Part shown: piece after piece, positions 10,608 to 20,829 of the stretch
Numbering within the stretch: the first letter of the stretch is position 1
How the letters are laid out: each line of letters starts with the position of its first letter
Assembly: GCA_963575645.1 (NCBI GenBank)
Contig: OY754464.1
Coordinates: 79,272,948-79,336,947 of the forward strand
Length of the DNA: 64,000 nucleotides
Reading direction: 5' to 3'
Origin: Xanthostigma xanthostigma
Taxonomy: Eukaryota > Arthropoda > Insecta > Raphidioptera > Raphidiidae
Program-made: the position numbers and the translations under genes
The notes under the pieces: model-generated
The model's input: only the letters and a program-made list of their open reading frames with translations
The model's database searches: none
What the model was told of the DNA's origin: nothing

Positions 10608-11228
10608 AACAATGTTGAAATGATAAACAGTACTTTTTTCAGCATCTATCAACACTTACAAAAAAATTTCAGTCAAATTGGCGTCAGGATCCAAAAATAC
10701 TAACAAAACCCGGACACCTAACCTCAAAAAAAAAAAAAAAAACAAAAGAAAGCTCAAAGCTTGAGCGGAATAAAGATCTTCTATTCACGACAAGTTTCAA
10801 TGACTTTTAAGTTCCGCAGCCATTAGTTTTATATTTATGTGCATGGCGGCGCTGTTTGCATTTCCGTGCAATGTTTACGGATATTCATGCGAATGCTTCT
10901 CGGTGGTAGACGGGAATCCCCGCCGGAATTATTTCGTCTTTTTAAAAATTCAAAGCTGCGTTTAAAATATATATATAAAAGTGCATGAGAAGGAAATCAC
11001 GTCTTGGAGGGGGGAGGGGGGAAAGCGCAAACGACACACAATGTCGGGGATAAAAATATGCTTCCTCCATTATGATGTTGAGCTTTGGGTGTTTGCTGCA
11101 AGACTTACTTTCAAAGTAAAAATAACCATTAATTTTAAACGAAAGAATGTTGCAACGTTGAAATTTTTTAACTGCCTAACATTTATCATAATAATACAAT
11201 AAAAAAGACTGGGCCGTTTATATATTTA
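10608..11228. other. Unexplained stretch with an A-tract
   Basis: An A-tract lies at about 10724-10742 after 'ctaacctc'. No gene, RNA or repeat family recognised. Confidence 0.4.
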
Positions 11229-11841
11229 CTAGCGGTCCCGTCCGGTTTCACCCGGGTGTAAAAGAACGAATGGGGAAGGGAGGAACATGACTACACACAT
11301 TCATCTTAGTTTACCGAGATGAATGTTGTGTCCAAATTTCATGATGATCGGAGTTACCGTTCAAAAGTTTTTGTCGATAAAGAGCAGTATTTAAACTTTT
11401 TTTAACTAATATTTTTTTTTAAATGAATTAAATAAAATTAAAATAAATTTAAATGTAAGCCTTAGAAGAAAGCAATGTAAAAAATAAAAAAAAAATAAAA
11501 ATATTCACCCAACGTGGGGCTTGAACCCACGACCCTGACATTGACAGTCGCATGCGCTACCGATTGATCTACCTGAGGTTGTGTTCTCTCATCACTAATA
11601 TGAGTATATCTAGTTAGTGCATTTCACATGAATAGAAGCTTATTTTTGAAATACTTTTTGCAACATTTTTAATTAAAGCTCCGCTCCTAATGGACGTAGC
11701 GTAATATTATATAGCCTATAGCCTTCCTCGGTAAATGGGCTATCCAACAAAAAAATTTTTATTCAATTTGAACCAGTAGTTCCGGAGATTAGCGCGTTTA
11801 AACAAACAAACAAACTCTTCAGCTTTATATATTAGTATAGA
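11229..11841 (-). mobile_element. Helitron-like element carrying a tRNA-like segment
   Basis: Read on the minus strand it starts TCTATACTAATATATAAAG and ends with 'cacccgggtg...gaccg' CTAG, between A and T. TC start, CTAG end, a hairpin near the 3' end ('cacccgggtgaaaccgg') and A/T insertion are Helitron hallmarks. No Rep/helicase frame is present, so it is non-autonomous. A tRNA-Lys-like segment sits inside. Confidence 0.7.
11506..11578 (-). tRNA. tRNA-Lys-like relic inside a Helitron
   Basis: The minus-strand sequence has a D-arm-like 'tagatcaatcggtagcgc', then 'gggtcgtgggttcaagcccc' and 'acgttggg'. From memory this closely follows metazoan tRNA-Lys. The T stem (gtggg/cccac) is intact. The anticodon loop reads ctgtcaa, nominally GTC, and the acceptor stem is poorly paired. 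It is therefore a relic or SINE head and not a working tRNA. Its position suggests capture by the Helitron. Confidence 0.6.
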
Positions 11842-12060
11842 TTAAAATCAAAACGAAATAGTTACACAAATAACGAATGCAAACGTTTATGAAAATATGC
11901 CAAGCATACAAAATACTTGTGACCTGGCGAGCATCCATAATTTATAATCTAGCCTCTCTAAAAAAACAAATGTGGAAATCGCGTCGTGAGACACTAATTC
12001 TAACACCTATAGCAAATACACAAAATTGTTTATCTATTGCACATATTCCTAAATTTATTG

Positions 12061-13130
12061 GTTAGAATAAAATTTACTTTCAATTCACCAAGCAAAACAT
12101 CAGGTAAAAAAGTTAGTTAAAGAATAAATGTACACTGCACTATACTCCTTGCTCTTTTTGTTGAATATTTTGACGTTTACCCAAAAATCCGACCGATGGC
12201 GTTACTGTAAACGTCAAAAAAGTTTCACAAAATAATAATGTTTTATCCTAACCCAATTGCACACAAAACTTCCACTAATTTTAAAGTTTTACAACTATAC
12301 ACTACACAAAAATTTATTAAAGAGGTTGAGCCGTTTTACGAAGATAATGAAAAAAATCTGAAATAAAGTTTTTTTAATAGATTTTTTTAAGACAAATTTT
12401 TTTGTAAAAAATCCAAAATCATTAGGAGATTTATAAAGTTAAAAATTAAAAAAAACTTTTACATGTAGTCTTATGGAAAATATGTCAACCTAGCCTGCAA
12501 ACGGTACATTTTAATTTTTTGCAAATAACCAAATAATGTCAGCAGTTCCGAAAACTAATTGGGTAAAGCATCGATGTCTTACGCATATTTTAATATTTTT
12601 TCCAATTTAATTAGGAGACTTTTAATCAATAAAAAAAATCATTAAACCTTAGCACTTTTCTATTATGGACTTTTATTTTTGACAGTTTTAACAATTTTAA
12701 CTGAATTTTCAACTTTTAAATGATTTAATTTTAATTTTTATTACTTCTAATTTCTTTTTTTAATTATTTACTGTAAAAAAATATTTAAAATACAGATATT
12801 TACATAAATTCATTTTTTTTTTAACCTAACTGTACAAAAAATTTAAAAGTTAGAAATAATTAATTAATATTAAAAAAAAGTATTTATTTATGCTTTTATG
12901 GCAATAATATTATTGGTATCATCGACTTATAACCTTTTGTAAAAATTTATTATGGAAAAGTTCCCATTTAGAATTCGACTTACTTTTGAATGGGACTGTA
13001 ACGGATCAACCTCCTTAAACAAATTCACAAGAACAATTGCAGACATAACACTCCACGTTTATAGGTTAGGTATTATGATCTATGTGGCGGCCATTATTAT
13101 TTTATCAGGCGAATAAATATTTACACCCTC
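12061..13130 (+). mobile_element. Harbinger-like MITE family Q, copy 2, interrupted
   Basis: Left part 12061-12320 and right part 13015-13130 are contiguous in other Q copies, for example 'ggttaataaac' to 'attcacaagagcaa'. Here they are separated by a TTAA-flanked element. The right end beyond 13130 is lost. Non-coding. Confidence 0.8.
12321..13014. mobile_element. TTAA-flanked element nested in family Q
   Basis: Flanked by TTAA at 12317-12320 and 13015-13018. Ends are 'agaggttgagccgtt' and 'aacggatcaacctcc', an inverted repeat with about two mismatches in 15 bp. 694 bp, very A+T-rich, with no transposase frame. The TTAA target fits the piggyBac class. The empty site is visible in other Q copies. 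Confidence 0.75.
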
Positions 13131-13710
13131 GAAGTAAGACAGAGAGAGGAGGGGGATAGAGAGAGATTGTAGATTATAGACAGTCAATAACTCAACTGAC
13201 GTTCGGAAAACATTCTCTAACCTTAAAAATCATTTCCAACTCACTTATGTACGTACCTACGTACGTACGTCATAACGCCCGTATTATTATTCTATATGTA
13301 AATGTTGGCAAACACTATTTGTAAGTCAATTGACAGTAAAATGGCAGCAGAACAAGTTTTATTTTGATAAATGCTGGACATTATTACAGTTTATGTAGAG
13401 GGAAAATGAGTATCCGTACAACTCGAACTATATATATATATATACACGAGTCAAAGTTCAAGTCATGCATTTTATCGAGAAACTTTTTAAACGAAGCAAA
13501 GCAATTCTGTTGCTTCAGATAGAAAAATGATTCCGCTACGCTCTGAATATTAAAAAGCTTCGATATGGATCCACAGTATACAAGCTTTACTTATGCACAT
13601 AAACAATTGAGTTGTTAACTATAAAGGAGACGGTCGCATACGTATTGCCATCTATCGGGAAAATCAGAAGCAGTGACCCTTTCAAAATGGCGTCTATCTT
13701 CTATTCTACT
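13131..13710. other. Unexplained stretch with simple repeats
   Basis: Contains an 'acgtacgtacgt' run near 13258 and a (TA)n tract near 13428-13444. No gene or RNA recognised. Confidence 0.5.
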
Positions 13711-14025
13711 CATATATTTAAAATTACTAGTGACCGTAAGTGGAAGCGTGGCCCATGAAGTGAGACAGCAAATGACTTTTTTCTATCTCTTTCTTTTTAT
13801 TTGACCCGTTGCGCGCAAGTGTCGCGTTTGTAGTGGGGCAATTAGTAAGTGGAATAGAGCAAGTCACCTCGCTTTCGCAGCTTAGTTCCATGCGCGCATC
13901 CATTCACGGACATGCGAATGAGACACAGAGTATAATAAGTGAGATAGACGTATAAATGTCTGCACCGTAGTGTTTAAGTCTTTCTCCCGATCTTTGCTAG
14001 TAATATAGAGAGTATTAAATATATG
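13711..14025 (+). mobile_element. TIR MITE family Z, copy 1
   Basis: Ends 'catatatttaaaattactag' and 'ctagtaatatagagagtatt' with an 'aaatatatg' finish form the terminal inverted repeat. Interior words 'gtggcccatgaagtgagaca' and 'cattcacggacatgcg' recur in 24471-24985 on the other strand. Non-coding. Confidence 0.75.
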
Positions 14026-14039
14026 ATTCTACCATGATA

Positions 14040-14364
14040 TATGGACGGTAGAGGGTAAGGAGAACCGTCTCTATGTATGAAAAGTGTCCGTCAAAAAAAT
14101 TAAGAGTGTTAACTTCCCTCTGATGATTCTATAGGTTATATTTACCAAATATTGTTTGACTACGTAAATGATTAAGGTTTTATTTACTGTGAATATATTA
14201 ACTACTCTAGTCGCCAAAAATATTCAATATTTCCTTTCAGCACATTTCACTTCGTCTACAACTCTATACTAGCACCATTCTGGTCACTTTTTGACGCTTT
14301 CAGATGGAAACTTTTTCAGTTTTACCCCATTATAAAATGGTTTTCCTTACCTCTACCCTCCATA
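14040..14364 (+). mobile_element. hAT-like MITE family V, copy 1
   Basis: Ends 'tatggacggtagagggtaag' and 'cttacctctaccctccata' are inverted. Flanks 'ccatgata' and 'ctatgata' are an 8-bp TSD with one change. 325 bp with a central deletion relative to the 620-bp copy at 23432-24051. Non-coding. Confidence 0.85.
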
Positions 14365-14414
14365 CTATGATAATTGAAGAAATAAAACTTATATAGGCAA
14401 ATAGAATTATTAGC

Positions 14415-14480
14415 GTCGTTCAGGATCGAACCAGCAACCTTCTGCTTTTAACGTAGGCGCTATTATCCCCTCGACCATCG
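14415..14480 (-). tRNA. tRNA-like relic
   Basis: The minus strand contains a B-box-like 'ggttcgatcctg', a variable-loop-like 'agaaggttgc' and an anticodon-arm-like 'cgttaaaagcag'. Acceptor pairing is not convincing. Either a tRNA pseudogene or the head of an old SINE. Confidence 0.35.
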
Positions 14481-14506
14481 AACAAACTCGGTATAGCATT
14501 ATGCCG

Positions 14507-15017
14507 GCACTTCACATGGCTACTTGTATTTGTGTATTTGGCATATTTGGCAAACAATTACCAAGTGTGGACAGTCTATTTGACAAAATGTTGGCCTTAT
14601 TTGCCTATTTGACAAATAAGGCCAATACCAAATACACGTTACCGTGCGCTTGTCGGTTTTTCGAGGCACATCAAAGGAGTCAAATAGGCACATACGCAAA
14701 TAAACCGTCCACACAATGGCCATATTCAGAAGCGCACGCGCCGTGAACCTGTACGGACGTGCAGTATTTTTGTGTCTGTGCTGTGAGCGAGAACTGGAAC
14801 AAATACTATTGAAAATGAATTGGGACAATGAAATAGTGCTAAAATTCCTGGAATTTTGAACCTTGCGTTCTGCTGCCAAATGTTTGTGTGTTTGTTATTT
14901 GACTGCTATGTGTGGACGTTCATATTTGCCTCTATTTGCATGTTTGTCTTGAACGTCATATATTTTGCCAAATACAACAAACACCCAATAGCGAACACAA
15001 ATAGCCATGTGAAGTGC
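14507..15017. mobile_element. TIR element family X
   Basis: Ends 'gcacttcacatggcta' and 'tagccatgtgaagtgc' are a perfect 16-bp inverted repeat. Inside, 'atttgcctatttgac' and 'atttggcatatttggc' motifs repeat on both strands, typical of subterminal transposase-binding arrays. 511 bp. The two overlapping frames of 81 and 119 codons are inside and unsupported. No TSD that I can defend. Confidence 0.7.
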
Positions 15018-15062
15018 TACCTCTACACTCAATAAATATGTACTTATATATATATTTTTTTT

Positions 15063-15272
15063 TGTGTGCAATTGGGTTAGTACAAAACATTAATATTTTG
15101 TGAAACTACTTTTTAGACCTTTTTGGGTCGGATTTTTGGGTGAACAAAAACAGCCAGGAGTATAGTGCAGTGCTAGCATTTCTACCTGATAACTTGCTTG
15201 GTGAATTGAAAGTGAAATTTATTTTGTTCCCAGATTCTATCTTTAATAGTGTTCGGTGAATACGGGCATTAA
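15063..15272 (-). mobile_element. Harbinger-like MITE family Q, copy 3 (partial)
   Basis: Reverse copy from 'gtgtgcaattgggttag' to the terminal 'ggtgaatacgggca', followed by TTA. The other half is missing. Confidence 0.7.
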
Positions 15273-15762
15273 TTGAATAATTCTATGCGTTTCCTTGATC
15301 TCTAAATCCGGGCGAATCCGGACCGGGCCCGCCAGTATTTCGTACGAACGTTGACGACGTCCATATTATCGTGAGACATGTGCGTCGGCGATGGGTTTTG
15401 CACCAGGTCCCCAGGGTAATCAAAGGCCAGAGCTGTCCCAAGGGAAGTCACGCCCACATGATAGCTCTCTCTATGTTATAGATACGGAATTTAGCTATTA
15501 ATAATTTAAATGCGCCGCCTCGCCTTCCCATCGTTGCCTGCTCAGAGCGTCGTCAACTTATAGTACACGATATGTATGCAGGTCCATTATGCCGAAACTG
15601 AACTCAACTACTCTACATAAACCGAAAGATTTAACATCAATGACGGTTTCCACATAAATATTAATATCATCTCTATACCTAAAAAAAGTGTTTAAAACTG
15701 CACCAGAAAAAATTAACAATGTCTTCAGATCGCGACGTCGTAATAGAAGCAATGTAGAATTT
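15273..15762. other. Unexplained G+C-richer stretch
   Basis: 15300-15460 is notably richer in G+C than its surroundings ('gaccgggcccgcc', 'caccaggtccccaggg') without matching any family here. Could be a host fragment. A 64-codon minus frame at 15558-15752 is unsupported. Confidence 0.35.
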
Positions 15763-15864
15763 ACAATAATAATGCGTTTAACGTCCGTTTCTCGACTTTA
15801 TGCCATAACAGACGCCATTCGCACCATTACTATTTTCCATCTATCACACTTCCCGTTATTTTAA
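15763..15864 (-). mobile_element. SINE 3' fragment
   Basis: Reverse copy of the SINE tail: 'aataataatgcgtttaacg', 'acagacgccattcgcacc' and 'ctatcacacttcccgtta'. 5'-truncated by loss of the head and body. Confidence 0.85.
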
Positions 15865-16581
15865 TTAAATCGTCAACAAATGCTAGAATCTAAGAACTTT
15901 CACTTCTAACGCGTGAGAGTGTCACCCAATATTTTTTTTATTTCGAAATCACACTTCTCTGGACACGTCATGTTAAAATTTATCTTGACAAAGTATATTT
16001 TGTTCGGCCAATTAACATAATATTTCTGTCAAACCATAAGAAGAAGCACTATAACTTTCTCAAAATAAATCAAAATCCAAAACTTACAGTAATCCATATA
16101 AAAGGTAATATTGAACGTTGGTTTGCTTACCTGTAACAAAGAAAAAGAACAATTATACTTTTTAGCATTATTATCACAAAAGTTTTCTCATACTAGCAAT
16201 TATATCTTTTATCAGCCTTTAACATTAGTTAATAGAGCTTTAGTATTAATAATAATCAACCTAGTACCCAAAACCACTACAAATGGGTGCGTGCGACTTG
16301 CGCGGTCAATCAACTGTCAAATTTTAACTTCGGACAAATTATGCCAGATTTGATAACTGAAATATTGGCGACCGATATTTGCACTCTATCACCAAATGTG
16401 TTTTGATTCTAACACACATAACTGTATTGCATATTACACGTGTTGATATAACACGTCTTCATGGTTTTTAACACGGTAACAAGAATAAAAACACTCACAC
16501 GTGTCGAAATAACACGGTTTGTAACACGCCTAGATTTGCAGTGTAGAAATTGGCATTCGTTACGTCATCATTCTGTAGTAC
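15865..16581. other. Unexplained stretch with a cluster of ACACG words
   Basis: Between about 16392 and 16545 the words 'acacgtgt', 'ataacacg' and 'aacacgg' recur at least eight times, partly as palindromes. No gene recognised. Confidence 0.4.
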
Positions 16582-16589
16582 TTACATAC

Positions 16590-17107
16590 TAGTGATGTGC
16601 CGGATATCCGAGGGAGAAGAAAGATCCGTATCCGTATCCGTTAGTTCTTTTACGGATCTTTTACCTTATTAATTATCAATTCATAGATGAAATTTTATAT
16701 ATAGGTATAGGTGATTAGGTAATAATGAAAAACTGTTAAATTCCATTCAGAATTTTTTTTATTTTTTAAAATCGTATTTGGCACCTTTATATTGCAAACA
16801 TTTATCGTAGTGAGTACCATACCAATAGTACATAACTCAAAGGAACTAAAAAACTATCTTTATAATAAGATATTGCACATCGATCTTTGGAAAGAGACAA
16901 ATCTGTTATGAGAGTTAACTCTTAAAGAGGTCAATAACTTTTTCCCATAACAGATAGTCTCTTTCCAAAGGTCGATGTACAATATTTACCGCCGCGTACT
17001 CTAAGAAAGTTAAGATCCGTATCCGTATCCGCGGATCTTGAAACCAAATATCCGTATTCAGATCCGTATCCGCGGATATACATTTTTAACGATCCGGCAC
17101 ATCACTA
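16590..17107 (+). mobile_element. hAT-like MITE family K, copy 1
   Basis: Ends 'tagtgatgtgccggatatcc' and 'cgatccggcacatcacta' are inverted. Flanks 'ttacatac' and 'gtacatac' are an 8-bp TSD with one change. The subterminal regions are dense in 'gatccgtatccg' words. The core 16870-16985 holds an inverted repeat based on 'ctttggaaagagac' and 'gtctctttccaaag'. No transposase. Confidence 0.9.
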
Positions 17108-17143
17108 GTACATACCTGCAATAGCTATTACGTTTAAAGAGAT

Positions 17144-17431
17144 TTAGATAATATCTGTATGCATAAATTGAATAAGACAATAATATATTATAACATGTTC
17201 AATAGGTCGCTCTGGTAGATATGATATTGTAGCTACAAATACATCGCCCATACCTACTTCATGGATGGCAAATTCACAAATAAATCCCTTTGTAATCCCA
17301 TTTGATACCACCTTTACCATACCTTTAGGGATTAAGCATCCTCCGTCTATATTGAGCAGTAATGTTTGGAGCGACACAATATTGTTCGACAACCGGAGGG
17401 AAAAATAACCGAATCTACATATAGGCGTCAT
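17144..17431 (-). pseudogene. Unresolved 95-codon frame, possible protein fossil
   Basis: The frame has a regular alternation of hydrophobic residues with 'DGGCLIPKGMVKVV' and, about 35 residues later, 'SYLPERP'. Two readings are possible: the region between helix K and the PERF motif of a cytochrome P450, or the beta-rich linker after the protease of a Gypsy-type element. Neither is secure. It appears to be an isolated remnant with no neighbouring domain, initiation context or splice frame that I can defend. If it is of retroelement origin it is a small fossil only. Confidence 0.3.
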
Positions 17432-17691
17432 CCAGAAAATACGTCACACGTTTTACTCCTCCCATTAATCGCAATAGGTTAACAATAACCTCACTTTTTT
17501 TAAAATAAATTCAAAAACATTTTTTCAACGGAACTTTATTGTTTCAAGTGGTAAGATGACATCATAATTTTTACAAATATATAAATTGTTATTTAATACT
17601 ATAAAAAAATTATTTTATATGTTGTACTCTCTCAACGGCCGCGCGGAACTCTATTTTCAATGTGAAAATAAAACTATTACTAATAAAGATA

Positions 17692-17940
17692 GAGTTCCGG
17701 GAGTGGGACTTTATTATTGGAAATTTTCTCCTCTTTAAGAATATTTTTTTCCATTTCCCCTATCGCTTATAGTTTTTGAGTAATTGCAAAAAATCTGAGG
17801 GACGTCTTTTATCTTTTTGTTTTTTGTTAAAAACAAATGCAATTTTTGTCGGCCCAAAAAATAAAAAAAAAACATTTTTTTCGGATTATTTTTCCGAATT
17901 GAATAAGCTATTTTCTGGAGACTTGGGTCTATTTTTCTCA
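17692..17940 (-). mobile_element. Family U repeat, worn fragment
   Basis: Reverse fragment with 'agagttccgggagtgggact' and 'atagtttttgagtaattg', matching the arms at 28868-29085. More diverged than the other copies. Confidence 0.55.
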
Positions 17941-18331
17941 TATATCAGTTCTTGACTAGGCTAAATATACAGTTACGATGTAGGTGTACTGGAAAACTGT
18001 AAATTATGGACGATCGACAACTGAGGTCATTAGCGTCTATATTTATGTACACTGCGTAGTACAGCCCGTACAAAAGCGTGTTGCGGTTTTATTGTACGTG
18101 ATATTTTGCGGTAGCGATAAATGTCAGAGCGGAGATAGAGAGAAGCGCGCCAAGTTAATTAGAGGAGTGGTACGCGCCATGACACTTACCCTTCAATTGT
18201 TTGTTATGTCACTGCATCACCGACTAAAACAAACACGCGAAAGAGAGAGACAGAAACTTGTATATACTATATACAGAATGTAACGAAAAATAATGAGGGT
18301 AAATAAGGTAACAGAAAAGTTAATCGGACCC

Positions 18332-18920
18332 ACCGAGCGGGGTGGCGTAGTGGTGAGAGCACTGGACTCGCCTTTGAGAAGTACCGGGTTCGAATCCCGG
18401 CGGGGGCAGAGGTGGCTGGGACTTTTTCCTGCTGCCTCTCGCCGAGAAACGGTAATTCCTGTACCGGCTATCTTGTTGAGATTTTCCATGATATTTAGGC
18501 GCGGTAACCGAGCGGAGTGGCGTAGTGATGACAGCACTGGACTCGCATTTGAGAGGTACCGGGTTCGAATCCCACCGGGGGCAGAGGTGGCTGGGGCTTT
18601 TTCCTGCTGCCTCTCGCCGAGAAACGGCAATTCCTGTACCGAGCATCTTGTTGATGTTTTCCATGTTTTCCCTCAATAATTCCAGATAAATATCGAGATG
18701 GTTCCTATAATTCCAGGCCATGGCCGATTACCTATCAAACTCCTATGCTCAAAATTTGCCTACCTTATCCAAATGTCCTAAAATTCCTTCATTCGCCCAT
18801 TGCTATTAATTAGTTGAAGTTGAAAAAATGTAGAACATAACGGGAAGTATGATAGATGAAAAATAGTAAAATAGTGCGAATGGCGTCTGAGAAACGGACG
18901 TTAAACGCATTATTATTATT
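18332..18920 (+). mobile_element. Dimeric SINE with shared 15-bp TSD
   Basis: Two heads in tandem: 18332-18497, lacking the 3' half, and a full unit from about 18508. Each has A box 'tggcgtagtg' and B box 'ggttcgaatcc'. The pair is flanked by 'aagttaatcggaccc' (18317-18331) and 'aagttaattggaccc' (18921-18935). A single TSD around both units shows the dimer moved as one. The linker is 'tatttaggcgcggtaa'. Overlapping antisense and sense frames of 128-137 codons here are SINE artefacts. Confidence 0.9.
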
Positions 18921-19087
18921 AAGTTAATTGGACCCGTTAAATTATTTTGTGCTGGAAGTAACCGAAAAAAGATAAAAAAACTGGACCGCGGTTACTAAGA
19001 GAAGAGAGAGTTTCCAAAAGAAGAAAGATGTATGAAAAATGATGATAAAAAATAAAAAATATATAGCTAACCAATACACGGACAGAA

Positions 19088-19198
19088 GATTTAAGAGCCT
19101 TGAACTGCGCGCCATGATGCCCTCGGCTCGTTTCGGACATCATGACGCGCAGTGCAAGAATCTCAAACTTTCGGCCCTTGTGGTGTAATATACTATTT
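19088..19198 (+). mobile_element. Family P terminal hairpin fragment
   Basis: 'gaactgcgcgccatgatgcc' and 'catcatgacgcgcagtgc' form the hairpin seen at the end of family P, followed by 'caaactttcggcc' and 'gtggtgtaatat'. The rest of the family is absent. Confidence 0.7.
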
Positions 19199-19538
19199 AG
19201 CTGATAAAACAAAATAACACGAGTCAATGTTTTTTTGACAAATCTACTAAATAGAAAATTAAATTAAAAAAAATCCTCACTGAGCCTTCATTTTTTCTAA
19301 GGCTGTAGAACCGTTTCTAGCCTATGCACCGATGGAAAAATTCAAATTAAGCAGTATAAATTTTCTTAAGCACGTAACTGCACATTCCAGTAAATTGTTT
19401 CCCATCATTAGTTTGTATTTTTCTATCAAATTTCATCGATTATTCGAAATTATAATGAGGAAGAATATAATATTACATCGACTTCAGAGTCGTAGGTATA
19501 ATTATCCGAATTTCTTCTTTAAAATTAATATACGAGGT
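19199..19538. other. Unexplained stretch, nothing recognised
   Basis: A+T-rich. A 71-codon frame at 19332-19547 lacks any motif and runs into the palindrome. Confidence 0.4.
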
Positions 19539-19734
19539 AAAAAATAAAGAATAGTTACTTCTCACCACAACAGTTTTATTAGTGGATGTACATTTCGGGA
19601 GCTATGCTCTCATCTTCTCTCATCTTCAGCAAACAGTGTAGTGTTTGCTGAAGATGAGAGCATAGCTTCCGAAATGTACATCCGCTAATAAAACTGTTGT
19701 AAGAAGTAACTATTCTTTATTTTTATTTTTTTTT
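19539..19734. repeat. Palindrome with two hammerhead-like cores
   Basis: Arms 19539-19628 and 19645-19734 are near-perfect reverse complements ('gaatagttacttct', 'gtggatgtacatttcgg'). Each arm, read outward, contains CTGAAGA or its near equivalent, a short stem gagagc/gctccc, then GAAAT. This is the layout of a hammerhead core, but the stem is imperfect. It could equally be a common 'gaagatgag...cgaaatgtac' repeat end. Confidence 0.7.
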
Positions 19735-19867
19735 AGAAAATAATACAAGAAAAAATTAACAAATAAATATACATAATTAAGGTTGAAATAAAAATTAAAA
19801 TGTGTGCATCAACTACTGTGGTCTTTATTTTTTATTTTTGTTTCAACCACAGTGCTCTTAATATTTG
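19735..19867. other. Short imperfect hairpin, otherwise nothing
   Basis: 'gttgaaataaaaattaaaa' and 'tttttatttttgtttcaac' form a small inverted repeat. No gene. Confidence 0.4.
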
Positions 19868-20105
19868 TAATATACGAGGTGTTTCAGTGATTGCAAAACC
19901 CGAAAATATTCACTCACAAATTAAATCACTTCAAAATTAAATTACGTTGGCTATGCTTATTGGTTTGCGTTCGTAGCTATGTTTCACCTTTCGTTCAAGA
20001 TGGTTCCTACCGATGCGTCTTGATGCCGCCATCTATCAGTCGATGCCTTTAAATAGCAGAAACTGCATATAAACGCACGTTACTTCCGTCCGAAAAAAGA
20101 TCTTA
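19868..20105 (+). repeat. Family Y repeat, copy 1
   Basis: Shares 'attaaatcact', 'cgttcgtagctatgtttc', 'tttcgttcaagatggtt' and 'tcagtcgatgcctttaaat' with 21735-22020. Class unknown. Confidence 0.65.
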
Positions 20106-20147
20106 AGACGCGACTAAAGAATTTTTATTGTAAATCGTATATTACAC

Positions 20148-20640
20148 CACAAGGGCCGAAAGTTTGATATTCTTGCACTGCGCGTCATGATGTCCTCGGC
20201 TTCATCTCGGCCATCATGGCGCGCAGTGCAAGGTATCAAACTTTCGGCCAGTGACCAGTGTGGTGTATACTATTTTTCTTCATGCCTCGGTCGAAAGTAC
20301 ACTTATTAAATACATTAATTAATTACTTATTAATTACATAAAAACACAGATAAAGTCCTACAAGCAAGTAGCTTTGAGGTTATACGTAAAAACACGAATG
20401 ACAGCCGTTCGCGACTATTAGCTAAAATGTAATAGGGTGGAAGCGATATCTAAACAACAATTGATACGTTATTTTTCTCGTAACTGCCGCCCGAACGTAC
20501 GTACTTCCCGCATCAGTGCGTGTAATCCCACCAATGGGTAATTGTTAGACTTTCTGCCTTACAATTGATGCCGAAAGTATGTACTTTCGATCGAGGTATA
20601 TGAAGAAAAATATATTGCGGTCCTGTGTTGTCATAAAAAG
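20148..20640 (-). mobile_element. Family P hairpin-bearing MITE, complete-looking copy
   Basis: Reverse copy about 490 bp long, from 'ttacaccacaagggccg' to 'cgatcgaggtatatgaag'. It includes the terminal hairpin 20153-20250, whose arms 'ggccgaaagtttgatattc' and 'gtatcaaactttcggcc' are almost fully paired. Interior matches 6509-6905. Non-coding. Confidence 0.8.
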
Positions 20641-20829
20641 TTTTTATAATGACATATGAAAACTTGCCCATTATACATATTGATGTCAAATGCGATACCC
20701 GCCCGTCAAATCGCCTAGACTATTTTAGAAACTTTTTTTTTTATTATACTAAGTATTAAAAGCTAGTTGAAGCGAAAAGTAAATATAACGTTTTAATACC
20801 ATTATTTTACAAAAACAATATGTACATTT
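20641..20829. other. Unexplained stretch, nothing recognised
   Basis: No boundary or gene recognised. Confidence 0.4.

Noticed and set aside
17144-17431. Assignment as a cytochrome P450 gene
   Set aside because: Motif spacing is only approximate and no heme-binding region is found nearby. A retroelement linker explains the frame as well, so I left it unresolved.
18217-18721. Overlapping frames of 128-137 codons on both strands
   Set aside because: They lie entirely within SINE copies and repeat at every other SINE in the window. They reflect sequence shared by the retroposon and not a protein gene.
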